Origin: Paludibacteraceae bacterium
GTDB taxonomy: Bacteria; Bacteroidota; Bacteroidia; Bacteroidales; Paludibacteraceae
Reading direction: 5' to 3'
Assembly: GCA_017446585.1 (NCBI GenBank)
Contig: JAFSQL010000011.1
Coordinates: 1 to 64,000 of the forward strand
Length of the DNA: 64,000 nt
In this document: positions 34,424 through 44,591 of the stretch, one piece after another
Layout of the letters: each line of letters begins with the position of its first letter
How positions within the stretch are numbered: the first letter of the stretch is position 1
Translations under genes and position numbers: made by a program
The notes under the pieces: generated by a model
Told to the model about the DNA's origin: nothing
The model's database searches: none
Seen by the model: the letters and a program-made list of their open reading frames with translations, nothing else

Positions 34424-37400
34424 TTAAGCGATGCCTTTGCCGTGACAGTTCTTGTATTTCTTTCCGCTGCCACATGGGCAAGGGTCGTTACGTCCTATTT
34501 TCTTCTCAACGTGTACGGGTTGTTGCTTTTGTTGTGCTCGAGTGTCTTGCGATGAGGCTTGACGTTGTGCGGCAGCGACTTGTGCCGCTTCGTCCTTACG
34601 TTCTTGGTAGTTGTGTCGGTCGGTGCGTTGTTCTGGCATCGCTTGGCGAACTTGTTCTGGGTCAGGCATAGGAATTTGCCCGCGCATAAGGATGGAGAGG
34701 GTGGAGCGATTGACCGTATCAACCATTGTCTTGAAGAGGTTGTAGGACTCTAACTTGTAAATCAACAAAGGATCTTTTTGTTCGTAGGTGGCATTTTGAA
34801 CATTGCTGCGCAATTCGTCCAATGCGCGGAGGTGTTCTTTCCAGTTGTCGTCAATGACATAAAGCAGAATGGTCTTTTCAAATTCTTTGACCACTTCACG
34901 CGCTTGTGTTTCAGCGGCTTTTTTCAGATTGACAGAGATTTGGAACACCCTTTTACCGTCGGTAAAAGGAACAAGGATGTTTTGGTATTGTTGTCCTTTC
35001 TCTTCGAAGACTCTTTGAATGACAGGGTTTGCAACTTCAACGACGTGATCCATGCGACGTTTGAACGATTCGAGCGCGGCATCGTAAAGTCGGTTGGCAA
35101 CTTGACCGGGTTTGAGTGTCTTGAGGTCTTCTTCCGAAAAAGGCAAGTTGATGCAGAGAACTTCAAGTGCTTCTTGGGCAAGTGCTTGGTAGTCATCGCC
35201 ATAAACATCAGCCATGAGAGCTGTGGCGTCGTAGAACATGTTAGCGATGTCCACGCCAATGCGTTCGCCCATGAGGGCGTGGCGTCGGCGTTGGTAGATG
35301 ACGGTACGTTGTTTGTTCATCACGTCATCGTATTCGAGCAGTCGCTTACGTATTCCGAAGTTGTTTTCCTCGACTTTTTTCTGAGCTTTTTCGATAGACT
35401 TGGAAATCCATGGATGGGTAATCATCTCACCCTCCTTAAATCCAAGACGATCCAAGAGACCCGCAATGCGTTCATTGGCAAAGAGGCGCATGAGGTTGTC
35501 TTCGATGGATGCATAGAAAACGGAACTACCCGGGTCACCTTGTCGTCCTGCACGTCCACGAAGTTGTCGGTCAACACGTCGGCTTTCGTGTCGTTCTGTT
35601 CCAATGATGGCGAGACCGCCTTTCTCCTTTATTTCATCGCTAAGTTTGATGTCGGTACCACGTCCTGCCATGTTCGTGGCGATGGTGACCGTTCCTTTCA
35701 TACCAGCCTGTGCCACGATGTCCGCTTCTTTTTGGTGAAGTTTGGCATTGAGCACGTTGTGCTTGATGTGGCGGAGTGTCAGCATTCGGCTAAGCAGTTC
35801 GCTGATTTCGACCGAAGTCGTTCCGACAAGGACTGGTCGCCCCTCGTTGATGAGTCGTTCAACTTCTTCGATTACCGCATTGTATTTCTCTCGTTTGGTC
35901 CGATATATGCGGTCGTCCATGTCAATTCGGGCGATTGGCTTGTTGGTAGGGATGACGACGACATCGAGTTTGTAGATGTTCCAAAACTCACCCGCTTCGG
36001 TCTCTGCCGTACCTGTCATACCGGCAAGTTTGTGGTACATGCGGAAGTAGTTCTGGAGCGTTATAGTCGCGAAGGTTTGGGTTGCCGCTTCGACCTTGAC
36101 ACGCTCTTTTGCCTCGATGGCTTGATGCAGTCCGTCGCTGTATCGTCTGCCATCCATGATACGTCCTGTTTGTTCATCAACAATGAGAACTTTTCCATCA
36201 GAGACGATATATTCCTCGTCTTTATAGAAAAGCGTGTATGCCTTCAGCAGTTGGTTGATGACATGAAGAATTTCCGCCTTGGCACTATATTTCTGCATGA
36301 GGGCATCTTCACGTTCACGTTTTTCGTTGTCAGAAAGGGATGTGTTGGCTTTTATTTCCGCCACTTCGCTACCCACGTCAGGTAGCACGAAGAACTGAGG
36401 GTCATCTTTAGATTTGGACAATTGGTCAATACCTTTGTCCGTGAGTTCAATGGTCTTGTTTTTCTCGTCAATGACAAAATAGAGCGGATCGGTAGCGACA
36501 TGCATGTTCTTGTTGTTCTCCTGCATGAAGAACTCCTCAGTTTTTTGCATACGCTTCTTGACACCTTGTTCGCTAAGGTATTTGATGAGCGGAGTGTTCT
36601 TTGGCAACGCCTTATAGCTTCGGAAGAGTGCGACTTCGCCTTCTTCTTGTTCTTTTTTGTCTTGGCTTGCCATTTTGCGTTTTGCTTCTGTGAGGTAGTT
36701 GGTTGCAAGATTACGTTGCAAGTTCACCAGATTTTCCACGACTGGTCGCAACTCATCAAAGAGTTGATCCGCTTGTTGGCGGCTGACAGGACCGGAGATG
36801 ATGAGAGGTGTGCGAGCGTCGTCAATGAGCACGCTATCCACCTCATCAACGATGGCATAGTTGTGTTTGCGTTGAACAAGGTCAAGCGGGGATGTCGCCA
36901 TGTTGTCACGGAGGTAGTCGAAACCAAACTCGTTGTTCGTTCCGAAGGTGATGTCTGCATTGTAGGCATCACGGCGTTGTTGGCTGTTGGGTTCGTATTT
37001 GTCGATGCAGTCCACGCTGATGCCATGGAACATGTAGAGCGGTCCCATCCATTCGGAGTCACGTTTAGCCAAGTAGTCGTTCACGGTGACCATGTGAACA
37101 CCTTCGCCCGTCAATGCGTTGAGGAATACCGGCAACGTCGCAACCAAGGTCTTACCTTCACCGGTTGCCATCTCGGCAATCTTGCCTTTGTGCAGGACGA
37201 CACCACCGAAGAGTTGGACGTCGTAATGGCACATGTCCCATTTTATTTTATTGCCTCCTGCGGTCCATTCGTTTTTGTAGATGGCCTTGTCGCCTTCAAT
37301 ACGAATGAAATCATTGCTTGGTTTTGCCGCCAAGTTACGATCGAAATCGTTGGCGGTCACGACCGTTTCCTCATTTTGCATGAAACGTCGAGCCGTGTCT

Positions 37401-37750
37401 TTGACAATGGCAAAGACAACAGGCATGATTTCGTCTAATTTCTGGTCGTATTTGTCTTGGATGTCTTTTTCGATTTGGTCAATCTCATTGAAGATTTTTT
37501 CTCTCTTGTCGATTTCCGTTTGTTCGATTTCTTCTTTGAGTTGTTTTATTTTCTCTTTATCGGGAGCGACTAATTCGGCTATCTCTTGTCGAAGGGCGGC
37601 GGATTTCGCTCTCAGTTCGTCGTTGGAAAGACTTTGTATGGCAGGGTATTCCGCTTTAATTAGTTCAACGAAAGGGGTGATCTCCTTCATGTCGCGTTCG
37701 GACTTGCTGCCAAGTATTTTCTTCAATAGAGAAGTGATGTTGAATGCCAT
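34424..37750 (-). CDS. secA: Protein translocase ATPase SecA
   Basis: A 1108-residue motor that pushes preproteins through SecYEG. Walker A is [14 protein letters not shown], Walker [21 protein letters not shown], and [12 protein letters not shown] is motif VI; the C-terminal zinc-binding tail has [14 protein letters not shown]. It is about 200 residues longer than E. coli SecA because of insertions, including a charged one near 340-400; such long forms are usual in Bacteroidota. A TACTTTTG promoter box lies at 37801-37808. It is followed by lgt. Confidence 0.97.
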   Translation of the reverse strand: MAFNITSLLKKILGSKSERDMKEITPFVELIKAEYPAIQSLSNDELRAKSAALRQEIAELVAPDKEKIKQLKEEIEQTEIDKREKIFNEIDQIEKDIQDKYDQKLDEIMPVVFAIVKDTARRFMQNEETVVTANDFDRNLAAKPSNDFIRIEGDKAIYKNEWTAGGNKIKWDMCHYDVQLFGGVVLHKGKIAEMATGEGKTLVATLPVFLNALTGEGVHMVTVNDYLAKRDSEWMGPLYMFHGISVDCIDKYEPNSQQRRDAYNADITFGTNNEFGFDYLRDNMATSPLDLVQRKHNYAIVDEVDSVLIDDARTPLIISGPVSRQQADQLFDELRPVVENLVNLQRNLATNYLTEAKRKMASQDKKEQEEGEVALFRSYKALPKNTPLIKYLSEQGVKKRMQKTEEFFMQENNKNMHVATDPLYFVIDEKNKTIELTDKGIDQLSKSKDDPQFFVLPDVGSEVAEIKANTSLSDNEKREREDALMQKYSAKAEILHVINQLLKAYTLFYKDEEYIVSDGKVLIVDEQTGRIMDGRRYSDGLHQAIEAKERVKVEAATQTFATITLQNYFRMYHKLAGMTGTAETEAGEFWNIYKLDVVVIPTNKPIARIDMDDRIYRTKREKYNAVIEEVERLINEGRPVLVGTTSVEISELLSRMLTLRHIKHNVLNAKLHQKEADIVAQAGMKGTVTIATNMAGRGTDIKLSDEIKEKGGLAIIGTERHESRRVDRQLRGRAGRQGDPGSSVFYASIEDNLMRLFANERIAGLLDRLGFKEGEMITHPWISKSIEKAQKKVEENNFGIRKRLLEYDDVMNKQRTVIYQRRRHALMGERIGVDIANMFYDATALMADVYGDDYQALAQEALEVLCINLPFSEEDLKTLKPGQVANRLYDAALESFKRRMDHVVEVANPVIQRVFEEKGQQYQNILVPFTDGKRVFQISVNLKKAAETQAREVVKEFEKTILLYVIDDNWKEHLRALDELRSNVQNATYEQKDPLLIYKLESYNLFKTMVDTVNRSTLSILMRGQIPMPDPEQVRQAMPEQRTDRHNYQERKDEAAQVAAAQRQASSQDTRAQQKQQPVHVEKKIGRNDPCPCGSGKKYKNCHGKGIA

Positions 37751-37800
37751 ATTGTGTGTTATGTTGTTTGCAAATTGTCAGTGTATTTTCTTAGAATTTG

Positions 37801-37808
37801 CAAAAGTA
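37801..37808 (-). promoter_or_regulatory. Promoter -7 box of secA
   Basis: TACTTTTG on the minus strand, 50 bases before the secA ATG. Confidence 0.5.
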
Positions 37809-37880
37809 CAAAAAATCTAATGAATAAATTGCGAGGAAAGAAGTTGAAGACGGAGAAAGGCAAAAGTGGGTGAGGGGAAA

Positions 37881-37917
37881 AACGGAGAGACCCCGAAACA
37901 AAAGTTTCAGGGTCTCT
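37881..37917 (-). terminator. Terminator of the pectate lyase gene
   Basis: A 14-bp stem with one mismatch (37886-37899 with 37904-37917) and an AAAA loop, followed on the minus strand by CCGTTTTTCC. It lies 22 bases after the stop. Confidence 0.72.
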
Positions 37918-37938
37918 CTATTATAATTTGAAAATCAA

Positions 37939-40900
37939 TTATTCTACTAAAATCGTCTGCTTTGTTTCTCCGTTGACTTTCACGTAGAACGTGCCTGTGC
38001 CGATGTCGTTGACTTGATAAATTAGTCGTAACGTGTCGGTTGTTGGCGTTCCGTTGTAGATTGTCTTAACGACGGTTCCCAAGGTGTTTTCAATAGTAAT
38101 GACAGTAGGTCCGCTGACAGCGCAAGTGATGTCGTTGATGAGGTCGCAACTCAAGGCAATCACGTCGGCTTTGTTAACGACGACGGTTACCGTTGTTGAT
38201 GTCACTTGGTCAGATGCGTTGGTTGCGGAAACAGAGAGGGTATAAGTTCCGGAAGCCGTAGGTGTACCTGAGATGGTCAGGGTTCTTGCGTTGGTTTGTG
38301 TCGCTGTCATACCAGCTGGAAGAGCGGCGTTGATGGCGGCAACATTGTAGGTGACATCAGCATCTGCCGTCACAGTGGTTGTCGTGGCAGCCTTGTTGAT
38401 GGTGGCAGTTACCGTAGAGGATGGAGAAACAGTGAGTGTTGCCTTGTCAGCGGCGGAAATGGCAATTGTACCAGGGACGGAAGCACTTGTGCCACTGATG
38501 ATCGTCGTCGCAGTTACCGTGTAGTTCGTCGCGTCTAACGTCGCTGAACCCGAAGGAGTACCACTGATGGTGAGTGTCCTCTTGTCTCCGCTAACGGCAA
38601 AGGTGATGCCATCAGGAAGGGTTGAAACGCTCCATGTGCATGCGCTGTCGGAGGTGATGACTACCGGAGTCATTGCCGTTCCACGTTTCACGCTTGCGGA
38701 AGCAGGAGTGCTGAGCACAGGTTTGTTCGGATTAACGGTGAGGACAAGACCCGTGGATGTTCCCGTGAGTGTTTGGTCGTCCGTAGCCGTTGCGGATATG
38801 GTGTAAGAACCGGTTGCGGCAGGAGTCCATACATAAACGAGAGGATTGTCGGAACCAGAGTTAAGCGGAGTCGCTCCATTGAGAATGACAATATTGGTTA
38901 TAGCGGTTCCCGTGGTGAGGATTCCATTTGCTGTTAAAGTGAAGCTGCTACCTAGATTGATGGCAGAGGCATTGGACTTAATCGTGGCAATAGGTGCGGT
39001 TGGAGCACTTGCCGTGATAGTAATGGTTGTTGTTGCCGTTTTGCCTGCCGCATCGGTGAGGATAGCGGTTATGACATGTTCTCCATCGGATGCCGCCGTG
39101 TAGGTGTAAGTTCCTGTTGTCGCATTGATGGTCGTAAGTGTCGTTTCTCCCTCCTTGATTACGATGCTGGAAACAGAACTGTTGTAAGAGGTAGCCGTAG
39201 CGGTGAGGGTGGCGGTCGAGCCAGTCAGTATCGTCTTGTCATCAGCCGTCAGGGTGAGGGCTGGTGTTACAGAACCGACGTTGACGGTAGCGGAATAAAC
39301 GTTAGAAGTTTTGCCTGTGGTCGAACCTGTCACGCTAACGGAAATGGTATGCGTTCCAGCGGCTGTTGGTGTTCCTGAGATGGTTAGGGTCTTGTTGTCA
39401 AGACTTACAGACGCTGTCAAGCCGTCAGGAAGAACACCATAGTTAAATGTTCCCGCTTCGGTAGAGGTAAAGGTAATGTTGGTGATTGCCTCCGTGAGGT
39501 TGATGCTCTGTGAAGCAGGGGTGTGGGTAATCGTTGGGGTAGGGTCGTCTTCCACGGCAATCTCAATGGCAGAGGAAGTCGCCGAGCAGTAAACCGCATC
39601 TGCCGCAATTGTCGCATAGACTGAGTATGTGCCGACTTGGATACCCGTAACGACGTTGTCGGTAATGGTCGCTCCTGTCGTAGTGCTCAAATAGTAGGTG
39701 ATGGTTCCGCTACCACTCTTGGTCGGAGTGATGGTAGAGGAGCCTCCGACCTTGATTGGAGAAGGGGCACTGAGTGAGAGGGTTTGGCTTTTGCAGTTAA
39801 CGGTGATGTTGCTTGTAGCACTACCGTTTCCTGCCGCATTGGTAGCGGTAGCAGTCAACGAATAGGTCTTTTGCAACGCACTCTCGCTTACTGTACCAGA
39901 GATGGTCAATGTCGTTTTGTCGAGGCTTACGGCAGCGGTAAGTCCGGTTGGAAGCGAGGCTGTGAGATCGTTCCAACTTGCAACTGTTCCACCCGTAGCC
40001 GTGAATACGATATTGACAATCGCACTTCCTGCTTCGACTGTTTGTGTCGTTTTGTTGACTGTCACGGACGGACGAGTGAGTACCGTGATGTCAAGAGGTG
40101 TGGCTGTCGCCGCACAGAACTTGGTGTCAGCGGCAATGGTTGCCGTTACCTTGTACGCTCCGTCGGCAGTGGCAGAGAACACACCTTTGTTGGTGACGGA
40201 AGCAGTTGCCGTGGCATTGTCTTCGCCATCGGTCACTCCGTATGTGATGGTTCCAGTACCGCTCTTGGTAGGGGTGATGGTGACGTTGGTGTTCTTTTCA
40301 ACGTTGGTGCTGCTTGCCCCAAGCGTGAGTGTTTGAGGTACGCATGAAACCGTAATAGTGATTTCGGAAGAGGTGGCGGCACAGTAGTTGTCGTCACGTT
40401 CAATATCTGCGGAGATGGTGTAAGTGCCTATCGCCGTAGCCGTGAACACGTTGGCGGTGATGGTCGCATCGGTTGTGGCTGCGCCACCCTTGGTGATGGT
40501 GTAGGTGATGTCGCCCGTGCCGCTCTTGATTGGTGTGATAGTCACGTTTTCATCAACCAATGCCGTTGTCGAGGCTGGATTGAGGGTGAGTGTCTGTGGA
40601 TCACAAAGGTCCAGACATTCTTTGAGGGCATAGAATCCTAATCCCCAGTTACCGTCTTGTGTGCCTAATGTATAGGTGCCCGCAGGAAGGTTGGATGCCA
40701 ATGTCAGTCCTTGCATGTCACTTCCGCTGACAGAGAATGTCGTGTAAGGCGTTCCGTCCTTGAGCAGTTGGATGGTTCGTGTGCTGCTTCCGCTGGAGTT
40801 GATGATACCGTAAAGTGTACCTACATAACCTGTGTTGACAGTGAAAGAAAGAGCGTGCGAGGTGTTGTTCCCGCTTCGTCTTGTGATGTTATAGGTCGTT

Positions 40901-42648
40901 CCGTCAATGGTGATGCTACCAGTCTTGCTGCTGCTGCCATCTTCCGTCACGGTGAGGCGGCTACTATTGGTAATGCCAGCGGCGGTCGCATCCGCTTCGT
41001 AGAAGAACCAAGGATAGACGGTGCACTTGCTTGGTTCAACGACTGTAATCGTTCCAACGACTGCCGTTGATGTTCCCGCATCATTGGTAGCCGTCACAGA
41101 GAGAGGGTAATCTTTGATGGTGGCACCGAGGTCAGCTGTACCAGAAATGGTCAAGGTCGTTGAAGTCGTGGAGTAGGTGATGCCCGTAGGCAGTGGTGAT
41201 GTGAAATTCCACGTGTTGACCGCATGGTCAGCCGTCACGACAATGGAGGTCATTTCTTTTCCTTGCTCTACGGTGACGGTTGAAGGTGAGATGGAGAGAT
41301 TCGCTTTAACAGGGTTTTCGACCGTGATGGTACCTGTCATTGTTTTCTTGTTACCACCAGCATCTGACGCAGTTACCGTATAAGTATAGGTGCCTGCCGT
41401 CGTTGGTGTTCCTGAAATGGTGGCAACGAGACCGCTCTTGGTGAAGGTGACTCCCGCAGGAAGTCCCGTAACGGTGATGTTGTTGGCGTCCCCGCCAGCG
41501 GTGTATTGAATATTGGTAATGGCATGTCCACGGACAACAGTCTGTGCATCGGTGCCCGTAGCGGAAGTCAATACCAAGGTGATGGCGGCGTCGCAAGGAG
41601 AGGATACCTCACCCGTTGTAACGTTAACCAAGAGGGTGGCTCCCGCACCACAAGTCACGTCGGTCACCGCAGTCTTGGCAGCAGTGGCAGAGAGAATCTC
41701 ATACGAACCGAGACTTGCGCTGGCACTCACCGTTGTTGATGTCGGTAACCCGACAGGTGAATAGCAGTCCTTGAATTGAACCTTGTTTGTGCCACCGTAG
41801 GATTTCACGATGGTGGAAGTTTTTATCTTGCTCGAACGGTTGTCAAAGTAGCATCCTTCGCAATAAAGGTTTCCGTTTTCTGGTCCGATGTAATAGTTGG
41901 CGTCCTTTGAGCCCCAATAGTCGTTGATGCACTGAACGAGACAGTTACGGGCACGTGGCATACGCTCGACGCAACCGTCAGCCCACCAGCAGCCGATGAA
42001 ACTAACGTTGTAAGTTCCGTCCGAAGGTTTGTCACTGGAACTTGAACCGATCAAGCCATTGAAACGGTGGTCATCCGTTCCTCCAGAGCCTCCCGCCTTA
42101 GGGGCTTTGTCGTAATGGAATTTAGTCCAAGAGACGGTGATGTTATCCGAACTTGACTTGATGTCGAGGTTGCCGTCCACACCGTCGGAAATGTCGCAGT
42201 GGTCAATCCATACGTTCTTTGCTCCCTGCAAGGTAATGTCGTCTCCTGTCGAGGCGTCGCAGTCGTAGGCACCGGCACCGACCAAGGTCAGGTTGCGGAG
42301 GATGATGTTGCTACCACCACTTAGGTTGAAGATACCCGCACTCTTGTCACGCAATGTTCCAGTCAGGGTCACACCTGGCATAGCAAGTAGGGTATAGTTG
42401 CTACCAGTACCTTTGATGACTGAGGTTACGTTGAAACTCTCGGTGATGATGTAGATGCCATTACCGTTTTTCAGTGCCGTGGCAAGTTGTGATTGGTTGG
42501 TAATGAGCGATACGGATTTTCCCGCACCTCCTGTGACCCCCGAAGCGTAGCCTATTGCGGACTCAAGACAATAGGATTGGGCACTCAGATGGAGTGCGCA
42601 TGAAAGCATAAAGAGGGCTGCGAGGAGTCGTGCCGTTAAGTTTTTCAT
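37939..42648 (-). CDS. Large secreted PL1 pectate lyase with Ig-like modules and T9SS-like C-terminal domain
   Basis: A 1569-residue secreted enzyme. Signal peptide 1-24 (ending LSAQ). Residues about 25-320 are a PL1 beta-helix that cleaves polygalacturonate by elimination: WIDHCDISDG and DGNLDIK near 150-165, DDHRFNGLIG and the catalytic Arg region ERMPRARNC near 228. A carbohydrate-binding-like stretch lies near 540-680. The rest alternates two Ig-like module types: one with the TLTISGT motif (at least six copies) and one with TPTKSGTGTITY (three copies near 683, 768 and 951). The last 70 residues (TIENTLGTVVK, then GTFYVKVNGETKQTILVE) look like a T9SS sorting domain. The start at 42648 gives a clean signal peptide; an upstream ATG at 42696 does not. 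Confidence 0.85.
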   Translation of the reverse strand: MKNLTARLLAALFMLSCALHLSAQSYCLESAIGYASGVTGGAGKSVSLITNQSQLATALKNGNGIYIITESFNVTSVIKGTGSNYTLLAMPGVTLTGTLRDKSAGIFNLSGGSNIILRNLTLVGAGAYDCDASTGDDITLQGAKNVWIDHCDISDGVDGNLDIKSSSDNITVSWTKFHYDKAPKAGGSGGTDDHRFNGLIGSSSSDKPSDGTYNVSFIGCWWADGCVERMPRARNCLVQCINDYWGSKDANYYIGPENGNLYCEGCYFDNRSSKIKTSTIVKSYGGTNKVQFKDCYSPVGLPTSTTVSASASLGSYEILSATAAKTAVTDVTCGAGATLLVNVTTGEVSSPCDAAITLVLTSATGTDAQTVVRGHAITNIQYTAGGDANNITVTGLPAGVTFTKSGLVATISGTPTTAGTYTYTVTASDAGGNKKTMTGTITVENPVKANLSISPSTVTVEQGKEMTSIVVTADHAVNTWNFTSPLPTGITYSTTSTTLTISGTADLGATIKDYPLSVTATNDAGTSTAVVGTITVVEPSKCTVYPWFFYEADATAAGITNSSRLTVTEDGSSSKTGSITIDGTTYNITRRSGNNTSHALSFTVNTGYVGTLYGIINSSGSSTRTIQLLKDGTPYTTFSVSGSDMQGLTLASNLPAGTYTLGTQDGNWGLGFYALKECLDLCDPQTLTLNPASTTALVDENVTITPIKSGTGDITYTITKGGAATTDATITANVFTATAIGTYTISADIERDDNYCAATSSEITITVSCVPQTLTLGASSTNVEKNTNVTITPTKSGTGTITYGVTDGEDNATATASVTNKGVFSATADGAYKVTATIAADTKFCAATATPLDITVLTRPSVTVNKTTQTVEAGSAIVNIVFTATGGTVASWNDLTASLPTGLTAAVSLDKTTLTISGTVSESALQKTYSLTATATNAAGNGSATSNITVNCKSQTLSLSAPSPIKVGGSSTITPTKSGSGTITYYLSTTTGATITDNVVTGIQVGTYSVYATIAADAVYCSATSSAIEIAVEDDPTPTITHTPASQSINLTEAITNITFTSTEAGTFNYGVLPDGLTASVSLDNKTLTISGTPTAAGTHTISVSVTGSTTGKTSNVYSATVNVGSVTPALTLTADDKTILTGSTATLTATATSYNSSVSSIVIKEGETTLTTINATTGTYTYTAASDGEHVITAILTDAAGKTATTTITITASAPTAPIATIKSNASAINLGSSFTLTANGILTTGTAITNIVILNGATPLNSGSDNPLVYVWTPAATGSYTISATATDDQTLTGTSTGLVLTVNPNKPVLSTPASASVKRGTAMTPVVITSDSACTWSVSTLPDGITFAVSGDKRTLTISGTPSGSATLDATNYTVTATTIISGTSASVPGTIAISAADKATLTVSPSSTVTATINKAATTTTVTADADVTYNVAAINAALPAGMTATQTNARTLTISGTPTASGTYTLSVSATNASDQVTSTTVTVVVNKADVIALSCDLINDITCAVSGPTVITIENTLGTVVKTIYNGTPTTDTLRLIYQVNDIGTGTFYVKVNGETKQTILVE

Positions 42649-42790
42649 AGTATAAGGTTGTGTGTGTTTTTGTGTGTTCGCGTATGTGTGAACCAAATAT
42701 CACAACATACGGCACAAAATTCATGTTTTTTTTGATTTGATATACTTTTTTTAGTGTGCATTTTTTTATGTTATTGAACATGTTTTTAAC

Positions 42791-42824
42791 TAAAAAGGGA
42801 GTGTCAAACGACACTCCCTTTTTA
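42791..42824 (-). terminator. Terminator of the DUF3616 gene
   Basis: A perfect 15-bp stem (42791-42805 with 42810-42824), AAAC loop, followed on the minus strand by GTTAAAAACATG. The gap 42649-42850 otherwise holds only the presumed pectate lyase promoter region, with no strong -7 box. Confidence 0.8.
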
Positions 42825-42850
42825 GAGATTATAAATAAGATGTTTGGATT

Positions 42851-44533
42851 TTATTGAGTAACGATGACTTTTACCGTGGCGTTCGATGTCTTGGCAATGT
42901 AGATGCCAGAAGGGACGGTTACAGAACCGACGCCCGAGGTAACAGGCTTTCCATAAAGGTCAAAGATGTTGATGACGGATTTATCGTCGGTCATAATGTT
43001 GTTGCCGAGGATGCGTATCCCAAGTGGGGCGTCTTGAACGGTTTCTGTGTTTTCGGTTACAAATTCTTCAGGGATGACATAGGTGAAGATGTCTTGACGG
43101 AATTTTTTGAATTGGTCGTTGGTGAGCGCTTTTGCTTCGTTGCCGTCACCATAGTAGTCAACGGATCCATTGTCACAAATGATATATATGGTGATGGTGT
43201 TCCCGTCTTGTATTGCCATGAGGGCTTCCGGGTGACCTTCGACACCTCCGTCGGTGGATGGTTGCACGAGGTTGGACAAGTCGATGTCCAACTTAACGAG
43301 GTCGGAACCCACAGAGATAGGGTTAGAACCGCTGTTTTCGGGTGCGCGACCATTCCATAGGTAAACAGAAGGGGAGCCACCACCGGTGTAAAGACCAGCA
43401 ATGATGAGGTAGCCGGCAGTTCCAGCCTTCTCGATAGAGCGGATGCCAAGACTGTTAAAATCAAAAAGAACAGGTTCGCCAAACGTCGGGTTGATGGAAG
43501 ACTTGCCGTTGACATTCAACATTGTTTCAAAGTTCTTCACAGGAGCGAGAATCGCATATTTGCGATTGGAAGAAGTTGGAGTCGTGTTCTTGACAGGCAC
43601 GCAAGGAGCGCGGAAACCGATGAAGGCTTCTTCACCATTCATACGCAAGGAAAGGCCTTCGATATTGAAACCGGCAATGTCTTTAGGAATCATGTTTTTT
43701 TTGGCGGAGTTGGTGAAGTCCCAGCCGTAGGAGTTACCCCAAGAGATGAGAGCGTCACGCATCTTGTCCGTATAACTTTTCACGGTAACGGTTGTTGATG
43801 TTCCTGTGCCACTGATTTCAGTCGCGAAGACACGGTTTCTGTAAGGTTTGAGTTTTCCGCTCTTGTTGTTACCCATAGAGGTAGCCCAATAGATGCGATT
43901 CGGATAGATATGGCTGGCGGAGGCGGCTTCGATGTCAAATTCCTCGCCATTGGTGCCACCCGCTCCTGTCGTGACATCAAAGGTCTTGATTGACGCTCCT
44001 GAACGGTTGCGGTTGTAAAGTCGCAAGAGGTTGGTCTCGTCGTCGGCAATGAGCATGTAGTCTTCGCCCACCTCGGCGGCAGCCGAAGCATCGGCTATCA
44101 AGGTGTGGAACGTGGTGCTATCAGAACGTTCTGAAGCGGCAGACGAGGCAACGTTGACTTTGAACGCGGAGGAGTTGCTGCCATTGAATGCCGTGACGGA
44201 TACTGTCGCATAACCTTTGCCTGTAGCACGAATGATGAGACGATAAATCGTGCCGCTGACGAGGGTGCAAGAGCAATTGCTGTTCGTGACAACAGACGTG
44301 TTGTTTGAAGAAAACGTGAAAGAGGTCGGGGAGTTGGTTACATTGAGGAGTATGCCATCTGTGGCGAGAGGGTCGGTAGGGTCGTTGACGGCAGTTGAAA
44401 CGGCGTAAGGGCTGCTTGTGCCGATTGCTAACAAGGACCCACCTTGGTCACTTGCGAGGGTGATGACTGGAGCTGCCGCATGTGACATGAAGCAGTATAA
44501 CATCGCAAAACCTAAAAGGAAGAAACGTTTCAT
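42851..44533 (-). CDS. DUF3616-like secreted protein with T9SS-like C-terminal domain
   Basis: A 560-residue exported protein, signal peptide about 1-20 (ending SHAAA). An Ig-like region about 22-130 precedes a propeller-like domain. That domain has the DUF3616 pattern: DYMLIADDETNLLRLYNR, GFNIEGLSLRMNGEEAFIGFRAP and GHPEALMAIQDG. The function of DUF3616 is unknown. The tail (VINIFDLYGKPV, then VPSGIYIAKTSNATVKVIV) fits a T9SS type A sorting domain, as in the pectate lyase downstream. It lies 58 bases after the M49 peptidase gene on the same strand. Confidence 0.75.
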   Translation of the reverse strand: MKRFFLLGFAMLYCFMSHAAAPVITLASDQGGSLLAIGTSSPYAVSTAVNDPTDPLATDGILLNVTNSPTSFTFSSNNTSVVTNSNCSCTLVSGTIYRLIIRATGKGYATVSVTAFNGSNSSAFKVNVASSAASERSDSTTFHTLIADASAAAEVGEDYMLIADDETNLLRLYNRNRSGASIKTFDVTTGAGGTNGEEFDIEAASASHIYPNRIYWATSMGNNKSGKLKPYRNRVFATEISGTGTSTTVTVKSYTDKMRDALISWGNSYGWDFTNSAKKNMIPKDIAGFNIEGLSLRMNGEEAFIGFRAPCVPVKNTTPTSSNRKYAILAPVKNFETMLNVNGKSSINPTFGEPVLFDFNSLGIRSIEKAGTAGYLIIAGLYTGGGSPSVYLWNGRAPENSGSNPISVGSDLVKLDIDLSNLVQPSTDGGVEGHPEALMAIQDGNTITIYIICDNGSVDYYGDGNEAKALTNDQFKKFRQDIFTYVIPEEFVTENTETVQDAPLGIRILGNNIMTDDKSVINIFDLYGKPVTSGVGSVTVPSGIYIAKTSNATVKVIVTQ

Positions 44534-44591
44534 GATGTGTTAGATTTAAGATTATTGTTATTGATGTTGTGTTTTTTATAGTGAATAAAAA

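Noticed and set aside
34778-36385. A 535-codon open frame on the plus strand opposite secA
   Set aside because: It mirrors the secA reading frame, shows no family motif and its composition (Phe, Val, Cys-rich) is typical of an antisense shadow.
37939-42648. Internal repeats considered as a CRISPR-like or minisatellite array
   Set aside because: The repeats are imperfect, in frame, about 250 bases long and encode Ig-like modules; there are no short direct repeats with unique spacers.
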